DNA from: CBDFHV01 sp965247705 | Lineage (GTDB): Bacteria; Pseudomonadota; Alphaproteobacteria; Rhodospirillales; CAMCUA01 | Length of the DNA stretch: 64,000 nt | Direction: 5' to 3' | NCBI GenBank assembly: GCA_965247705.1 | Contig: CBDFHV010000085.1 | Coordinates: forward strand, 259,200 to 323,199 | Part shown: positions 44,849 through 54,015 of the stretch, piece after piece | Position numbering within the stretch: position 1 is the stretch's first letter | Layout of the letters: each line of letters opens with the position of its first letter | Notes under the pieces: generated by a model | What the model was told of the DNA's origin: nothing | What the model saw: only the letters and a program-made list of their open reading frames with translations | The model's database searches: none | Position numbers and translations under genes: made by a program

Positions 44849-46118
44849 TCGGACCAACGATCTGCCGCCCGTCCATGTAGGGACGCAGGGCCGCCGGCAC
44901 GGCGACCGTGCCGTCGGCCCGCTGGTTGTTTTCCAACACCGCGATCAGGCACCTGCCCACCGCCAGCCCCGAGCCGTTGAGGGTGTGGACGAAGCGGGTC
45001 CCCTTCTCGCCCGCGGACCGGAAGCGCGCGCCCATGCGCCGGGCCTGAAACTCGCCGCAGTTGGAGCAGCTCGAGATTTCCCGGTAGCGTTCCTGACCCG
45101 GCAGCCAGACCTCGATGTCGTAGGTCTTGCGGGCCGAGAACCCCATGTCGCCGGTGGCCAGCACCACCGTCCGGTAAGGCAACTCGAGGCGTTGCAGCAC
45201 CGTCTCGGCGCAGCCGGTCATGCGTTCCAGCTCTTCGTCTGAGCCCTCGGGGTGGGCGATGGACACCATCTCCACCTTGGAGAACTGATGCTGGCGGAGC
45301 ATGCCCCGGGTGTCCTTGCCCGCCGAACCGGCCTCGGAACGGAAGCACCAGGTCAGGGCCACATAGCGCCGGGGCAGGCTGTTCTCGTCCAGGATCTCGT
45401 CCGCCACCAGATTGGTCAGCGGCACCTCGGCGGTGGGGATCAGCCACAGCCCGTCGGTGGTGCGGAACTGGTCTTCGGCGAACTTCGGCAACTGGCCGGT
45501 GCCGAACAGGGCCTCGTCCCGCACAAGGGCCGGCGGATTGACTTCCGTGTAGCCGTGCTCGCCAGTCTGAATATCCAGCATGAAGTTGGCCAGGGCCCGT
45601 TCCAGGCGCGCCAGCGCCCCGGTCAGGACGACAAAACGGGCGCCCGACAGCTTGCCGGCCCGTTCGAAGTCCATCATGCCCAGCAAGGCGCCGATGTCGG
45701 CGTGGTCGCGGACCGGGAAATCGAACCGGGGCGGTGCGCCCCAGCGGCGGACCTCCACGTTTGCCGCCTCGTCTTCCCCAACCGGCACGCCGTCCGCCGG
45801 CAGATTGGGGATGCCCTCCAGTTCCCGGTTCAGTGCGTCGGTGGCCTCGCCGGCCTGGTGCTCGGCCTCAGCCTCCGCGTCCTTGGAGCGGGATACCTCG
45901 GCGATGATGGCGGACGCGTCCTCCCCCTTGGCCTTGGCGCCGCCGATCTGCTTGGAAAGCTGGTTGCGGCGGGTGGTCAGTTCCTGGGCCCGGGTCTGGC
46001 TCTGCCGCCGGCGGGCGTCCAGGGCCAGCAGGTCCGCCGACAGGGGCGCCAGCCCACGCGCCACCAGGCCGGCGTCAAAGGCGTCCGGTTGTTCGCGGAT
46101 CCATCGGATGTCGTGCAT
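44838..46118 (-). CDS. serS: Seryl-tRNA synthetase
   Basis: Class II aminoacyl-tRNA synthetase charging tRNA-Ser (426 residues). The N-terminal coiled-coil arm is residues 30-100. The class II core has motif 2 in YVALTWCFRSEAGSAGKDTRGMLR-type sequence (VALTWCFRSEAG), then the serine-site region QHQFSKVEMVSIAHPE, and motif 3 near VEVPAALRPYMDG (here TVAVPAALRPYMDGR). It heads the serS-surE-pcm block. In related genomes tatC is normally upstream; here a catabolic cassette intervenes. Confidence 0.97.
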   Translation of the reverse strand: MHDIRWIREQPDAFDAGLVARGLAPLSADLLALDARRRQSQTRAQELTTRRNQLSKQIGGAKAKGEDASAIIAEVSRSKDAEAEAEHQAGEATDALNRELEGIPNLPADGVPVGEDEAANVEVRRWGAPPRFDFPVRDHADIGALLGMMDFERAGKLSGARFVVLTGALARLERALANFMLDIQTGEHGYTEVNPPALVRDEALFGTGQLPKFAEDQFRTTDGLWLIPTAEVPLTNLVADEILDENSLPRRYVALTWCFRSEAGSAGKDTRGMLRQHQFSKVEMVSIAHPEGSDEELERMTGCAETVLQRLELPYRTVVLATGDMGFSARKTYDIEVWLPGQERYREISSCSNCGEFQARRMGARFRSAGEKGTRFVHTLNGSGLAVGRCLIAVLENNQRADGTVAVPAALRPYMDGRQIVGPNDL

Positions 46119-46232
46119 GTCGGGTCCCGATCCTTGGGGCCGCCGCTTTGGGGGGCGCCGTTTATAGGCGCTCCGCCGAGTCGCGTCCAGACGGGGCCAA
46201 GGTCAGGGGGGCCCGGCCACCACGTCGGTCCT

Positions 46233-47651
46233 TCAGGCGGCCCGTGCCAGGGCCCGTTCCTGGCGCAGTAGCCTGGTCAACTGGTAGACGTCCTTCAGCT
46301 TCTCCAGGTCGTCCACCATTCCCTTGATCTGGGCGACGCGCCGAGGCGAGAAGCGGCTCCCCGCCAGGATATGGAACTTGCGCTCCATGTCGGCGTCCGA
46401 CATTGGGTTCTCGGGCTCGCCGAGGGGCACGTCGACCCGCTTCTTGTACGTCTTGCCGTCGGTGGTGGCGATGGTGACCACCGCCGGCTGTCTGGTCGGC
46501 CAGATCTTGTCGAACCCCTTGTCGGGGACCAGCTTGATCCGTTTCATGACATCGCGCACCCGGCGGTCCTTCATTTTCTTGAGGACGTATTCCTCGTCAT
46601 AGGACGACCACATCCCCTCCTCGCCTTCGCACAGGGCAAGGGCGATCTGGAACTGCATCGAAAATCGCGGACCGTAGAGCCCCTTGTTGCCCGTCCACGG
46701 CACCGGGTCGTCGACGTAGAAGGCACCAATGGCTTGGAAGCGAACGACCACCTGCTTGATGTCATTCGGTTTCAGGCCACGCTCCCGGGCGATGCCCAGG
46801 GCCGCCATGCGCGACGAATGGCTGTGATAGCAGCCCGGATAGATTTTGTGCGCCACTTCGCCGGCGAGGAACGGCTTGCCCAGGTTGCCGATCAGCTTCT
46901 CGGGCCTGGGGCGGTCTCCGTAAAGGGCCATGAACCCCTTCTTGCTCTCGAAGATGTCGAAGCAGCCGGTGAAGCCGTCGCCGGCCAGGACGGCCGAGAG
47001 GACGCCGTTGAACGCCGCCTTGCCGGGGTTGAGGTCCTTCGACATGCCGCGTACCGGTATGTGGGCGACGTTGCCGGCGGTCTGGGTCCCGGCGAGGCCG
47101 ATGCAATGCAAGAGTTGGTTTTCGTCGAGACCGAGGATCTTGCCCGCCGCCACCGCGGCGCCGAAGGCGTTGATCGTGCCCGTCGGATGCCAGCCCTTGA
47201 AATAGTGGCTGGGCATGACGGAATAGCCGGCGCGCAGTCCGCAATCGTAGCCGGCGACGATAGCGGTCAGGACGGCCTTGCCGCTGGCCCTTGATTTCTC
47301 GCCCATGGCGAGGGCCGCGGGCAGTACGCTGTCGCCCATGTGGGACTGGGTACCCCGGTGGGTGTCGTCGAGTTCGGTCATGTGGCCCATGGCGCCGTTA
47401 ACCAGCGACGCCCAGGCCGCGCCCGCCCGTTGGCTGGTGCCGATAATGGTGGCCTCGGGCGGGCCACCCATCTGGGCGGCCACGCCTTGCAGGATGCGGG
47501 CCGGCTTTTCCTCGACCGAACACACCGTGTAGCCGATGTAGTCGAGCAGGAGGCTCTTGGCGACGGCGACGTCGTGCTTGGAAAGGTCCCTGTAGCCGAG
47601 CTTGTGCAGGAATTTTCCCAGGATGCGGGTGTAGGGCTTGAGCTTGGCCAT
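46233..47651 (-). CDS. MmgE/PrpD-family protein
   Basis: A 472-residue protein of the MmgE/PrpD (2-methylcitrate dehydratase-like) family. The characteristic block is LVNGAMGHMTELDDTHRG near residue 80, with VLTAIVAGYDCGLRAGYSV, FGAAVAAGKILGLDENQLLH and KIYPGCYHSHSSRMAALGIA. Such enzymes are dehydratases or isomerases for tricarboxylic or dicarboxylic acids. The ATG at 47651 has GAGGAAAC upstream. It follows the TRAP dctM gene by 42 bases, which suggests that the transported acid is the substrate. The exact substrate is unknown. Confidence 0.9.
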   Translation of the reverse strand: MAKLKPYTRILGKFLHKLGYRDLSKHDVAVAKSLLLDYIGYTVCSVEEKPARILQGVAAQMGGPPEATIIGTSQRAGAAWASLVNGAMGHMTELDDTHRGTQSHMGDSVLPAALAMGEKSRASGKAVLTAIVAGYDCGLRAGYSVMPSHYFKGWHPTGTINAFGAAVAAGKILGLDENQLLHCIGLAGTQTAGNVAHIPVRGMSKDLNPGKAAFNGVLSAVLAGDGFTGCFDIFESKKGFMALYGDRPRPEKLIGNLGKPFLAGEVAHKIYPGCYHSHSSRMAALGIARERGLKPNDIKQVVVRFQAIGAFYVDDPVPWTGNKGLYGPRFSMQFQIALALCEGEEGMWSSYDEEYVLKKMKDRRVRDVMKRIKLVPDKGFDKIWPTRQPAVVTIATTDGKTYKKRVDVPLGEPENPMSDADMERKFHILAGSRFSPRRVAQIKGMVDDLEKLKDVYQLTRLLRQERALARAA

Positions 47652-47693
47652 GGATGTTTCCTCATGAGATGGCGCGGAATCGTGGTTCACCGG

Positions 47694-48959
47694 TTAGAGA
47701 GACGGCAGGAAGGTGGTCAGGGGCGGAATGACAATCATCAGTCCCGCCGTGAATATCATGATCAGGATGTAGGGCCAGATGTATCGAATGGTTTGGACGA
47801 CCGACACCTGTGCGATGCTCGAGGCCAGAAACAACTGGCTGCCGAGGGGTGGCGTCGCCATGCCGATAACCATGGCGAGCAACATGATCAAGGCGAAGTA
47901 GATGGGCTCGATCTGCAGGTTCTTGGCGATCGGGTCCAGCACCGGAATCATGATGATGGCCAACGGCCCCACTTCAATGAAACATCCGAGAAAGAGCAGC
48001 AGCGCGAAGAAGAGGACGATGATCACATACGGATTAACCGTCACGGCTTCCACCACCTGAACCATCTGCAACGGAACCTGCTCGTAAGCAAGGACCCAGG
48101 CGAAGATCCCGGAAACGCCGATGATGATCATCACGATCGCCGTCGTACGCGCGCTTCTCAGAAGTACGTCCCACAACTGGGTCAGCGTGAGCTCCTTGTA
48201 AATGAACATGCTGACGATCGCCGCATACCAGACCGCGATCGCACCTGCCTCGGTGGGCGTGAAGACGCCCGAAAGGATCCCCCCCAGAATGACGATGGGC
48301 GCCAGCAAGGCCCACAGACTCGCGATGAAGGTTCTCCCCAATTCGCTAAAGCTGAATTCCTTCTCCACGTGAATGCGAAATCTCTTCGCGTAAACGTAGT
48401 TCACGATCATGAAACCGACGGTCATGATCATCGCCGGGAACACCCCGGCAAGAAACAGATCCCGGATCGACAAACCGGTGATCGATCCATAGATGATCAT
48501 CAAGATGCTGGGCGGCATGATCGGTCCCAGGGTACCGCCGGCGGCTTCCAGCGCCGCTGCCCAACCCGCCGGATACCCTTGCTTCTTCAGCAGGGGGCAG
48601 ACGACGGTCGCGGTGGCCGCGGTGTCGGCGGAGGCGGAGCCCGAGATGCCGGCGAAGATCAGGCTTGTGAACGTCGACGCCTGCGCCAGCCCACCCCACA
48701 ACGTGCCGACCAGGGCATCGGCGAATGCGAACAGTCGCCGGGAAATCCCACCCCGTTCCATGATCATTCCGGCGGCGACGAAAAACGGAATCGCCATCAA
48801 CGGAAACGAGTCGAGCATCACGAAGATGCGTTGCGGTGCCAGGAATAGGGGCAGATCGCCCAGCCAGATGGCGAGGGTTCCGGCGAGGCCGATGGTGATG
48901 GCGACGGGGACGCCGAGAAAGAGAAGGATCAAAAAGGAAACGGCGAGGGCGACGATCAT
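47694..48959 (-). CDS. TRAP transporter large permease (DctM type)
   Basis: A 421-residue inner-membrane permease with about twelve helices. It opens with hydrophobic FLILLFLGVPVAITIGLAG and contains the family pattern FVAAGMIMERGGISRRLFAF and SGSASADTAATATVVCPLLK, then GTLGPIMPPSILMIIYG. With DctQ and DctP it forms a sodium-dependent importer of organic acids. It ends 42 bases before the MmgE/PrpD gene and starts 49 bases after the small permease gene. All cassette genes point leftward. Confidence 0.95.
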   Translation of the reverse strand: MIVALAVSFLILLFLGVPVAITIGLAGTLAIWLGDLPLFLAPQRIFVMLDSFPLMAIPFFVAAGMIMERGGISRRLFAFADALVGTLWGGLAQASTFTSLIFAGISGSASADTAATATVVCPLLKKQGYPAGWAAALEAAGGTLGPIMPPSILMIIYGSITGLSIRDLFLAGVFPAMIMTVGFMIVNYVYAKRFRIHVEKEFSFSELGRTFIASLWALLAPIVILGGILSGVFTPTEAGAIAVWYAAIVSMFIYKELTLTQLWDVLLRSARTTAIVMIIIGVSGIFAWVLAYEQVPLQMVQVVEAVTVNPYVIIVLFFALLLFLGCFIEVGPLAIIMIPVLDPIAKNLQIEPIYFALIMLLAMVIGMATPPLGSQLFLASSIAQVSVVQTIRYIWPYILIMIFTAGLMIVIPPLTTFLPSL

Positions 48960-49008
48960 GACGCCGGATTCACTTTCAACAGACTCGTGCCGGTACGGTT
49001 CATCGGCA

Positions 49009-49497
49009 TCAGCGACTGCTCGTTGCGGCGGGCTTCATCTCCTTCAGGCTCCGTCGCAACTGGTTGATGCTGCCCATGATTATCAGCAATCCGCAGATGG
49101 GCAATGACAGGTACATGAACGCAATCGGTACGCGCAGGATGGCGGATTGCTGGGTCATGGTTCCTTCAATGAGAGCAACGCTCTGGGTGACCAGGACGAG
49201 CCCAAACAAGATGATCATGGCGTTGATGAATACGGTCAGCACGTAGCCACCCCGGCTGTGACCGAGCTTCGTCTGCAACAGGTCGAACGACACGTGAAGC
49301 CCCCGTTCGGCACAATCCCCGGCCCCGAGGAGGACAAGCCAGACGCCGAGAAACCGCGTCAGTTCCTCGCTATAGATGATGGGCGCATCGAGAAAATAGC
49401 GAAAGAAGACGGAAATGCCTCCCAGCAGGATAAGGCTCGCCAGAAGCGTGCATACGATGAATCGGTTTACGGCGAATATGGGTTTGAACCAGGGCAT
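49009..49497 (-). CDS. TRAP transporter small permease (DctQ type)
   Basis: A 162-residue four-helix membrane protein. The pattern FFRYFLDAPIIYSEELTRFLGVWLV matches DctQ (shown in part: YSEELTRFLGVWLV), with later helices near 85-110 and 130-150. It is the partner of DctM at 47694-48959. The 232-base gap between this gene and dctP upstream contains no recognisable gene and may hold a processing or regulatory signal. Confidence 0.92.
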   Translation of the reverse strand: MPWFKPIFAVNRFIVCTLLASLILLGGISVFFRYFLDAPIIYSEELTRFLGVWLVLLGAGDCAERGLHVSFDLLQTKLGHSRGGYVLTVFINAMIILFGLVLVTQSVALIEGTMTQQSAILRVPIAFMYLSLPICGLLIIMGSINQLRRSLKEMKPAATSSR

Positions 49498-49729
49498 GTT
49501 CCCTCTCTGTCCGGCTCGGAAGCCTGCCCACGCACCGACGGTCTCCGACCCACGTCGAACGACCCGTTATGGGTCGGCGGCGGATGCAAAAGAGGTGGGG
49601 CTACCGTACCGCGATGATAGCCCCAAGGGACGCGCAATTCCTTCGGCGCGGCCGCCTAAGCGAGGTCATACCGACCCTGGTACGCGTCAACGGCCTCGCT
49701 CGCGGTGCTCAACAAGAATCCCCGCCCCG

Positions 49730-50731
49730 TCACATCTTCCGAATTTGGTCGAGGGTGCTGGCGTCGAATTCGGTTTTCTTGAGCAGCTCCCCGTAGAGCG
49801 GCTCAACCTTTTTCATCAGGACGGACTTGTCGAACGTCTTGATCTTCATCCCGAGATCCTTGAGCTTTTTCATCGCTTCGGCGCGCAATTCGAGAGCGAC
49901 CGTCTTGCCGTACTCGGACGCCTCCACCGCTGCCTCGTCGAATGCCTTCTTCGCCCAGCCGGGAAGCCCCGTGTAGGTCTTGTTGTTGATCAGCCAGTGG
50001 AAGGGCAACATCATGTGATCGGTAAGGATCATCGTGTCCGTCACCTCGTAGAACTTCTGGGTGATGTTCAGGCCAGGGGGTGTTTCGCAGGCGTTCACCA
50101 CGCCCGTCTGCAGCGACGTATAGAGCTCTTGCCACGGAACCGGAGTCGGGTTGGCGCCAAAAGCCTTGAAGGTCCCGATGAGAATGGGGGCATTGGGAAC
50201 CCGGACCTTGATCTTGGAGAAATCCGCGATGCTGTTGATCTCCAGGCCCTTGGTATAAAGCTCCCGCGTCCCATGGATGGTCGAGGCGGCGATTCGGACG
50301 CCGGTTTTCTTGATCACGAGTTCGTTGATCCGCTGTCCGATCGGCCCATTGACCACGGCGAACACGTGATCCCAATCCCGATACAGGTAAGGGAAGGTGA
50401 GGATGTCGGCCTCGGAAACGGAATTGCCGAGAAGATCCGCGCCGATCGCCACCATCGCGATGGTACCCAGTTGCACGTTCTCGAACATGTCCCGGATGCC
50501 GCCGAGCTGATTGCCCGGAAAGACCTTGATGTTCAGTCGGCCATTGGACTTCGACTTGGCGAGTTCGGAGAACCTGGTGATGCCACGACCAATGTGCGAG
50601 TCGGGCGTGTCCGAGTAGCCGAACTTCAGTTCTATATCTTGGGCGCCGGCGTTGGGTGCAAAGGACAGGATCAGGGCGCCGGCGATCAGCCCCGACGCCA
50701 TCGTGAGAACGTTTCTGCTGCTTATGGACAT
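49730..50731 (-). CDS. TRAP transporter substrate-binding protein (DctP type)
   Basis: A 333-residue periplasmic binding protein. The signal peptide covers about residues 1-30 (ending in GAQ). The mature protein opens DIELKFGYSDTPDSHIGRGI and has the family pattern KVFPGNQLGGIRDMFENVQLG and the central VRVPNAPILIGTFKAFGANPTPVPW, which carries the conserved carboxylate-binding Arg (VRVPNA). It delivers an organic acid to DctQM. It starts 73 bases downstream of the iron alcohol dehydrogenase gene. The ligand cannot be named. Confidence 0.94.
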   Translation of the reverse strand: MSISSRNVLTMASGLIAGALILSFAPNAGAQDIELKFGYSDTPDSHIGRGITRFSELAKSKSNGRLNIKVFPGNQLGGIRDMFENVQLGTIAMVAIGADLLGNSVSEADILTFPYLYRDWDHVFAVVNGPIGQRINELVIKKTGVRIAASTIHGTRELYTKGLEINSIADFSKIKVRVPNAPILIGTFKAFGANPTPVPWQELYTSLQTGVVNACETPPGLNITQKFYEVTDTMILTDHMMLPFHWLINNKTYTGLPGWAKKAFDEAAVEASEYGKTVALELRAEAMKKLKDLGMKIKTFDKSVLMKKVEPLYGELLKKTEFDASTLDQIRKM

Positions 50732-50803
50732 CTGTTGCCTCCTCCAGGTTTGTTTTCTTCAGCGCGTCACTGATGTGACGTTATTAAGTACCAGCGCGAA
50801 ACG

Positions 50804-51970
50804 TTACTGGTACGACGAATGGACGATCTCCATCAGCACATTCTTGTTGATGATGCTTGGATTGTTGGCCAGAAGATGAGGCTGTGTGGCTCCGTCCGCG
50901 AGTTCCTTCAATTCTTCCTCTTTGGCGCCGATCTCCCTCAGATTCTGCGGCAGTCCAATGTCTTTACCGATCTGAACGATGCTTCTTATGATTTGATCCG
51001 CCGCGTCGTAGCTCGACAGACCGTCCAGCGGCAGGTTCAGGGCGTCGCCAATTCGCTGGAACTTCTCCAAATCAGACAAGCTGTTGTAACGCAACGTAGC
51101 CCCCAACGTCAGATAGCACGCGGTGCCGTGGGGCAGGTGATACTTGTTGCCGATAGGGTTCGAGAGGGCATGGGCGACGCCGCAGAAGGCATTGCCGCAG
51201 GAGAGTCCGCCGTAGAGACTTGCCAGCGCCATGTTGGTGCGGGCTTCGACGTCGCCGCCATTCAAAACCGCGGTCCGCAGGTACCGCCCGATCAGCCGTA
51301 TGGATTCCAGGGCAAACAGCTCGGTCATCGGCGAGGCGGCTTTCCCTATGAAGGATTCGATCGAATGGATGAAGGCGTCCATTCCCGTCGTGGCGGTAAG
51401 GCTTGGCGGCATGCTCAGGGTCAGGCCGGGATCGATGATCGCGACGTCCGCCCGCAGGAGCGTGTTCACCATGCCTTGTTTGACATTGCGCCCGGTATCG
51501 GTGAACACCGCCCCGCGGCTGACCTCCGAACCGGTGCCGGCGGTCGTTGGCAGAAGAATCTTGGGCAGGGTCGCGGTGGTCGGCGTCTTCTCCCCCCAAA
51601 GGTAGTCGAGGACGGAACCGCCGTTGGTCGCCACCAAGGCGGTTGCCTTGGTCACATCCAGGACGCTGCCGCCGCCCAGGCCAACGACGCAGTCGAACCG
51701 CCCCTTGGCGACCGCATCGACGCACTCGTCGACGTTGCGCGTCGGCGGCTCGGGGAGGACCTTGTCGTAGACTTGGACGGATAGGCCGTCCGCCGCGAGC
51801 GAGCTTGTGAACGCTTCGACGATCCCTGCCTTGCCCAGGTTCTCGTCCGTTATGACAAGTATTTTCGTCGCCCCGAGGCGCCTTGCGTGATCGGCCACCT
51901 CATGGCTGGCGCCCATGGCGAAGCGGACTTCGCTCGGCATGCGAAACTCGAAATCCTGGCGGCTCTTCAT
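50804..51970 (-). CDS. Iron-containing alcohol dehydrogenase
   Basis: A 388-residue group III metal-dependent dehydrogenase. The NAD-binding signature is VGLGGGSVLDVTKATAL near residue 93, with PTTAGTGSEVSRGAV near 138. Metal ligands are in TTGMDAFIHSIE, GVAHALSNPIGN and LPHGTACYLT. Members oxidise alcohols or 2- and 4-hydroxy acids. It heads the leftward cassette dehydrogenase-dctP-dctQ-dctM-MmgE/PrpD. The ATG at 51970 is chosen because the family starts there; an in-frame extension to 52006 lacks conservation. The 262-base upstream gap is free of genes and no regulator is near. Confidence 0.93.
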   Translation of the reverse strand: MKSRQDFEFRMPSEVRFAMGASHEVADHARRLGATKILVITDENLGKAGIVEAFTSSLAADGLSVQVYDKVLPEPPTRNVDECVDAVAKGRFDCVVGLGGGSVLDVTKATALVATNGGSVLDYLWGEKTPTTATLPKILLPTTAGTGSEVSRGAVFTDTGRNVKQGMVNTLLRADVAIIDPGLTLSMPPSLTATTGMDAFIHSIESFIGKAASPMTELFALESIRLIGRYLRTAVLNGGDVEARTNMALASLYGGLSCGNAFCGVAHALSNPIGNKYHLPHGTACYLTLGATLRYNSLSDLEKFQRIGDALNLPLDGLSSYDAADQIIRSIVQIGKDIGLPQNLREIGAKEEELKELADGATQPHLLANNPSIINKNVLMEIVHSSYQ

Positions 51971-52232
51971 GTGCAAGTCGCCCGTACCGTGTTCGCCCGG
52001 AACCACGTCCGCTAGGGCGCCAAGGCTAGTGTTGCGATTCTAACATTTGGTTCCTGAGCCCGGGGGTGAAGGTCGCAGTTTGCGTAGATTTAATGGGAAC
52101 GAAATGTCTCGATCGGAACACTAGCACACGACCTTTCACAACGACAAACCCTTCTCCGACCACGCCATTTTGGGGGAGGCGCGCGCGGGCGGAGAGTGGT
52201 CGCGAAGGGTAGCGGCGGCCTGAATCAGGTAG

Positions 52233-53084
52233 TTATCCCGACGCCGTTTCGCTGGCCGCGTCGTCCTCGTCGGCGTCCTCGTCGGCATCCTCGTCCTCCG
52301 CCTGTTGCTTCTTGGCCTTCTGTCGTTCGATGAGGAGCACGGCGAGGATCGAGATCTCGTAGAGGCCGATGGTGGGCAGGGCGAGGCCGACCTGGCTGAT
52401 CACGTCGGGGGGCGTCAGGATGGCGGCCGCGACAAAGGCGGCAACGATAGCGTACTTGCGCTTGGCCCGCATCCCCGCCGCCGTCACCAGCCCCACTCGG
52501 GCCAGCAGGGTCATCAGTACCGGCAGCTCGAAACAGAGACCAAATGCGAAAATCAAGCGCATGACCAGGGACAGGTACTCGTCCACCTTGGCTTCCAGTT
52601 GAATCGCCAGCCCGTCGCCGATGGCCGCCGCCTCGAAGCTGAGGAAGAACTTCCAGGCCACGGGAAAAATCAGGTAGTAGACCAGCGACCCGCCCATGAA
52701 GAACAGGATCGGCGTGGCGATCAGGAACGGCAGGAAGGCGCGCTTCTCGTCGCGAAAGAGGCCGGGGGCGATGAACTTCCAGATCTGCACCGACATATAG
52801 GGGAAGCCGACGAACAGGGCGGTAAAGAAGGCCACTTTGATGTAGGTAAAAAAGGCTTCGTGGAGGGCGGTGTAGATCAGGCGCCGGTTGCCCCCGCTTT
52901 CGTTCAGGATGTCGGCCAGGGGTTGGACCAGAAATCCGTAAATGTCTTCGGCGAAGAAGTAGCTGATGAAAAAGAGCACGATCAGGGCCACGAAGGCGCG
53001 GATCAGCCGCTGGCGCAATTCGCCCAGATGCTCCAGCAGGGGCATCTTGCTGTCCTGGAGATCCTCCTCCTGGTCGGCGGCCAT
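52233..53084 (-). CDS. tatC: Twin-arginine translocase subunit TatC
   Basis: A 283-residue membrane protein with six helices, the receptor for twin-arginine signal peptides. The N-terminal signature is MPLLEHLGELRQRLI near residue 14, then LVQPLADIL and YKVAFFTALFVGFPYMSVQIW-type first loop (ALFVGFPYMSVQIWKF) and later FAFGLCFELPVL. The C-terminus carries a long acidic tail (DEDADEDADEDDAAS). It follows tatB by five bases. It sits at the end of the scpA-scpB-tatA-tatB-tatC run. Confidence 0.97.
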   Translation of the reverse strand: MAADQEEDLQDSKMPLLEHLGELRQRLIRAFVALIVLFFISYFFAEDIYGFLVQPLADILNESGGNRRLIYTALHEAFFTYIKVAFFTALFVGFPYMSVQIWKFIAPGLFRDEKRAFLPFLIATPILFFMGGSLVYYLIFPVAWKFFLSFEAAAIGDGLAIQLEAKVDEYLSLVMRLIFAFGLCFELPVLMTLLARVGLVTAAGMRAKRKYAIVAAFVAAAILTPPDVISQVGLALPTIGLYEISILAVLLIERQKAKKQQAEDEDADEDADEDDAASETASG

Positions 53085-53089
53085 GGGGC

Positions 53090-53629
53090 CTACCCCGGGG
53101 GCCGGACAGCGGGCGCCGGCGCCGGCTCAACTTCTTCGGCGGGCTCAGGCTCGGGGGCCGCTTCGGGCTGTTCGGACTTTTCCGATTCCGGTGTAGGCGC
53201 CGTCAACACGGGGTCGGGAACCACGGGTTCCGCGGATTCTGCTGATTCGGGGATGGTCGCCAAGTCAGGGGCTGGCACGTCATCCAGGTCCGGGTCCGGC
53301 ACGTCGTCCAGGTCCGGGTCCGGCACCTCGTCCAGGGCCGTCTTCGCCTCCTCGAGGTCGCTGCGCACTTCGCCGTCGGGGTCAATCATCTTGCCGATGG
53401 TATCGTTGAGGTCCAAGTCGGCGGCCTTGTCGAAGTCCTTGCGGATATCATCCAGTTCCGCCTCGCGGACCATGTCGTCGACGCCCCGCTGGAAGTCGCT
53501 GGCCATGGCGCGCGCCTTGCGCACATAACGGGTTACCGTGCGCAAGGCGCGCGGCAGTTCGTTGGGGCCCAGGACGACAACCGCCAGGACCCCGATGATC
53601 AACAGTTCCTGCCAGCCGATATCCAGCAT
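53090..53629 (-). CDS. tatB: Twin-arginine translocase subunit TatB
   Basis: A 179-residue TatB. The single N-terminal helix with LLIIGVLAVVVLGPNELPRA is diagnostic (the Glu-Leu-Pro hinge), followed by an amphipathic helix (VRKARAMASDFQRG). The rest is an unstructured acidic/Pro tail with the tandem repeat PDLDDVPDPDLDDVPAPDL. It recruits substrates together with TatC. It is between tatA and tatC with normal spacing. Confidence 0.95.
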   Translation of the reverse strand: MLDIGWQELLIIGVLAVVVLGPNELPRALRTVTRYVRKARAMASDFQRGVDDMVREAELDDIRKDFDKAADLDLNDTIGKMIDPDGEVRSDLEEAKTALDEVPDPDLDDVPDPDLDDVPAPDLATIPESAESAEPVVPDPVLTAPTPESEKSEQPEAAPEPEPAEEVEPAPAPAVRPPG

Positions 53630-53684
53630 GGTCGGACGCGCTCGGGCGCGGCGACGGGCGCCACGCTATTAAAAGGAAAGGCGC

Positions 53685-53915
53685 TTAGCCCTTCGCTGCC
53701 TGATCCGTCTCCGCACCGGAGGGGGAATCGTCGCGAAGGGTCCTGGTGTCGTCGTCGTCGGCTTTGTTCTCGCCCTCTTCCTTGATGTTCTTCTTGAAGG
53801 ACTTGAGTCCCTTGCCGAAGTCGCCCATCAGTCGCGACAGCTTTCCGCCGCCGCCGAAAAGAACCAGCACGACGGCCAATACGATGAGCCAGTGCCAGAT
53901 GCTGAACGTACCCAT
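53685..53915 (-). CDS. tatA: Twin-arginine translocase subunit TatA
   Basis: A 76-residue TatA. It has the N-terminal helix (FSIWHWLIVLAVVLVLFGGG), the hinge and the amphipathic KLSRLMGDFGKGLKSFKK helix, then a charged tail. TatA forms the protein-conducting oligomer. It starts the tat run, with tatB 55 bases downstream and scpB about 100 bases upstream on the same strand. Confidence 0.96.
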   Translation of the reverse strand: MGTFSIWHWLIVLAVVLVLFGGGGKLSRLMGDFGKGLKSFKKNIKEEGENKADDDDTRTLRDDSPSGAETDQAAKG

Positions 53916-54015
53916 GAATTCTGTTCTCGCTGTGTTTCGCCGGTTCGCGTTGGGCCGATAATGTCAGAAAGCCCGGTCGCCCGCAATGACGCGTCCTCGA
54001 CGCGGCATTGGACCC

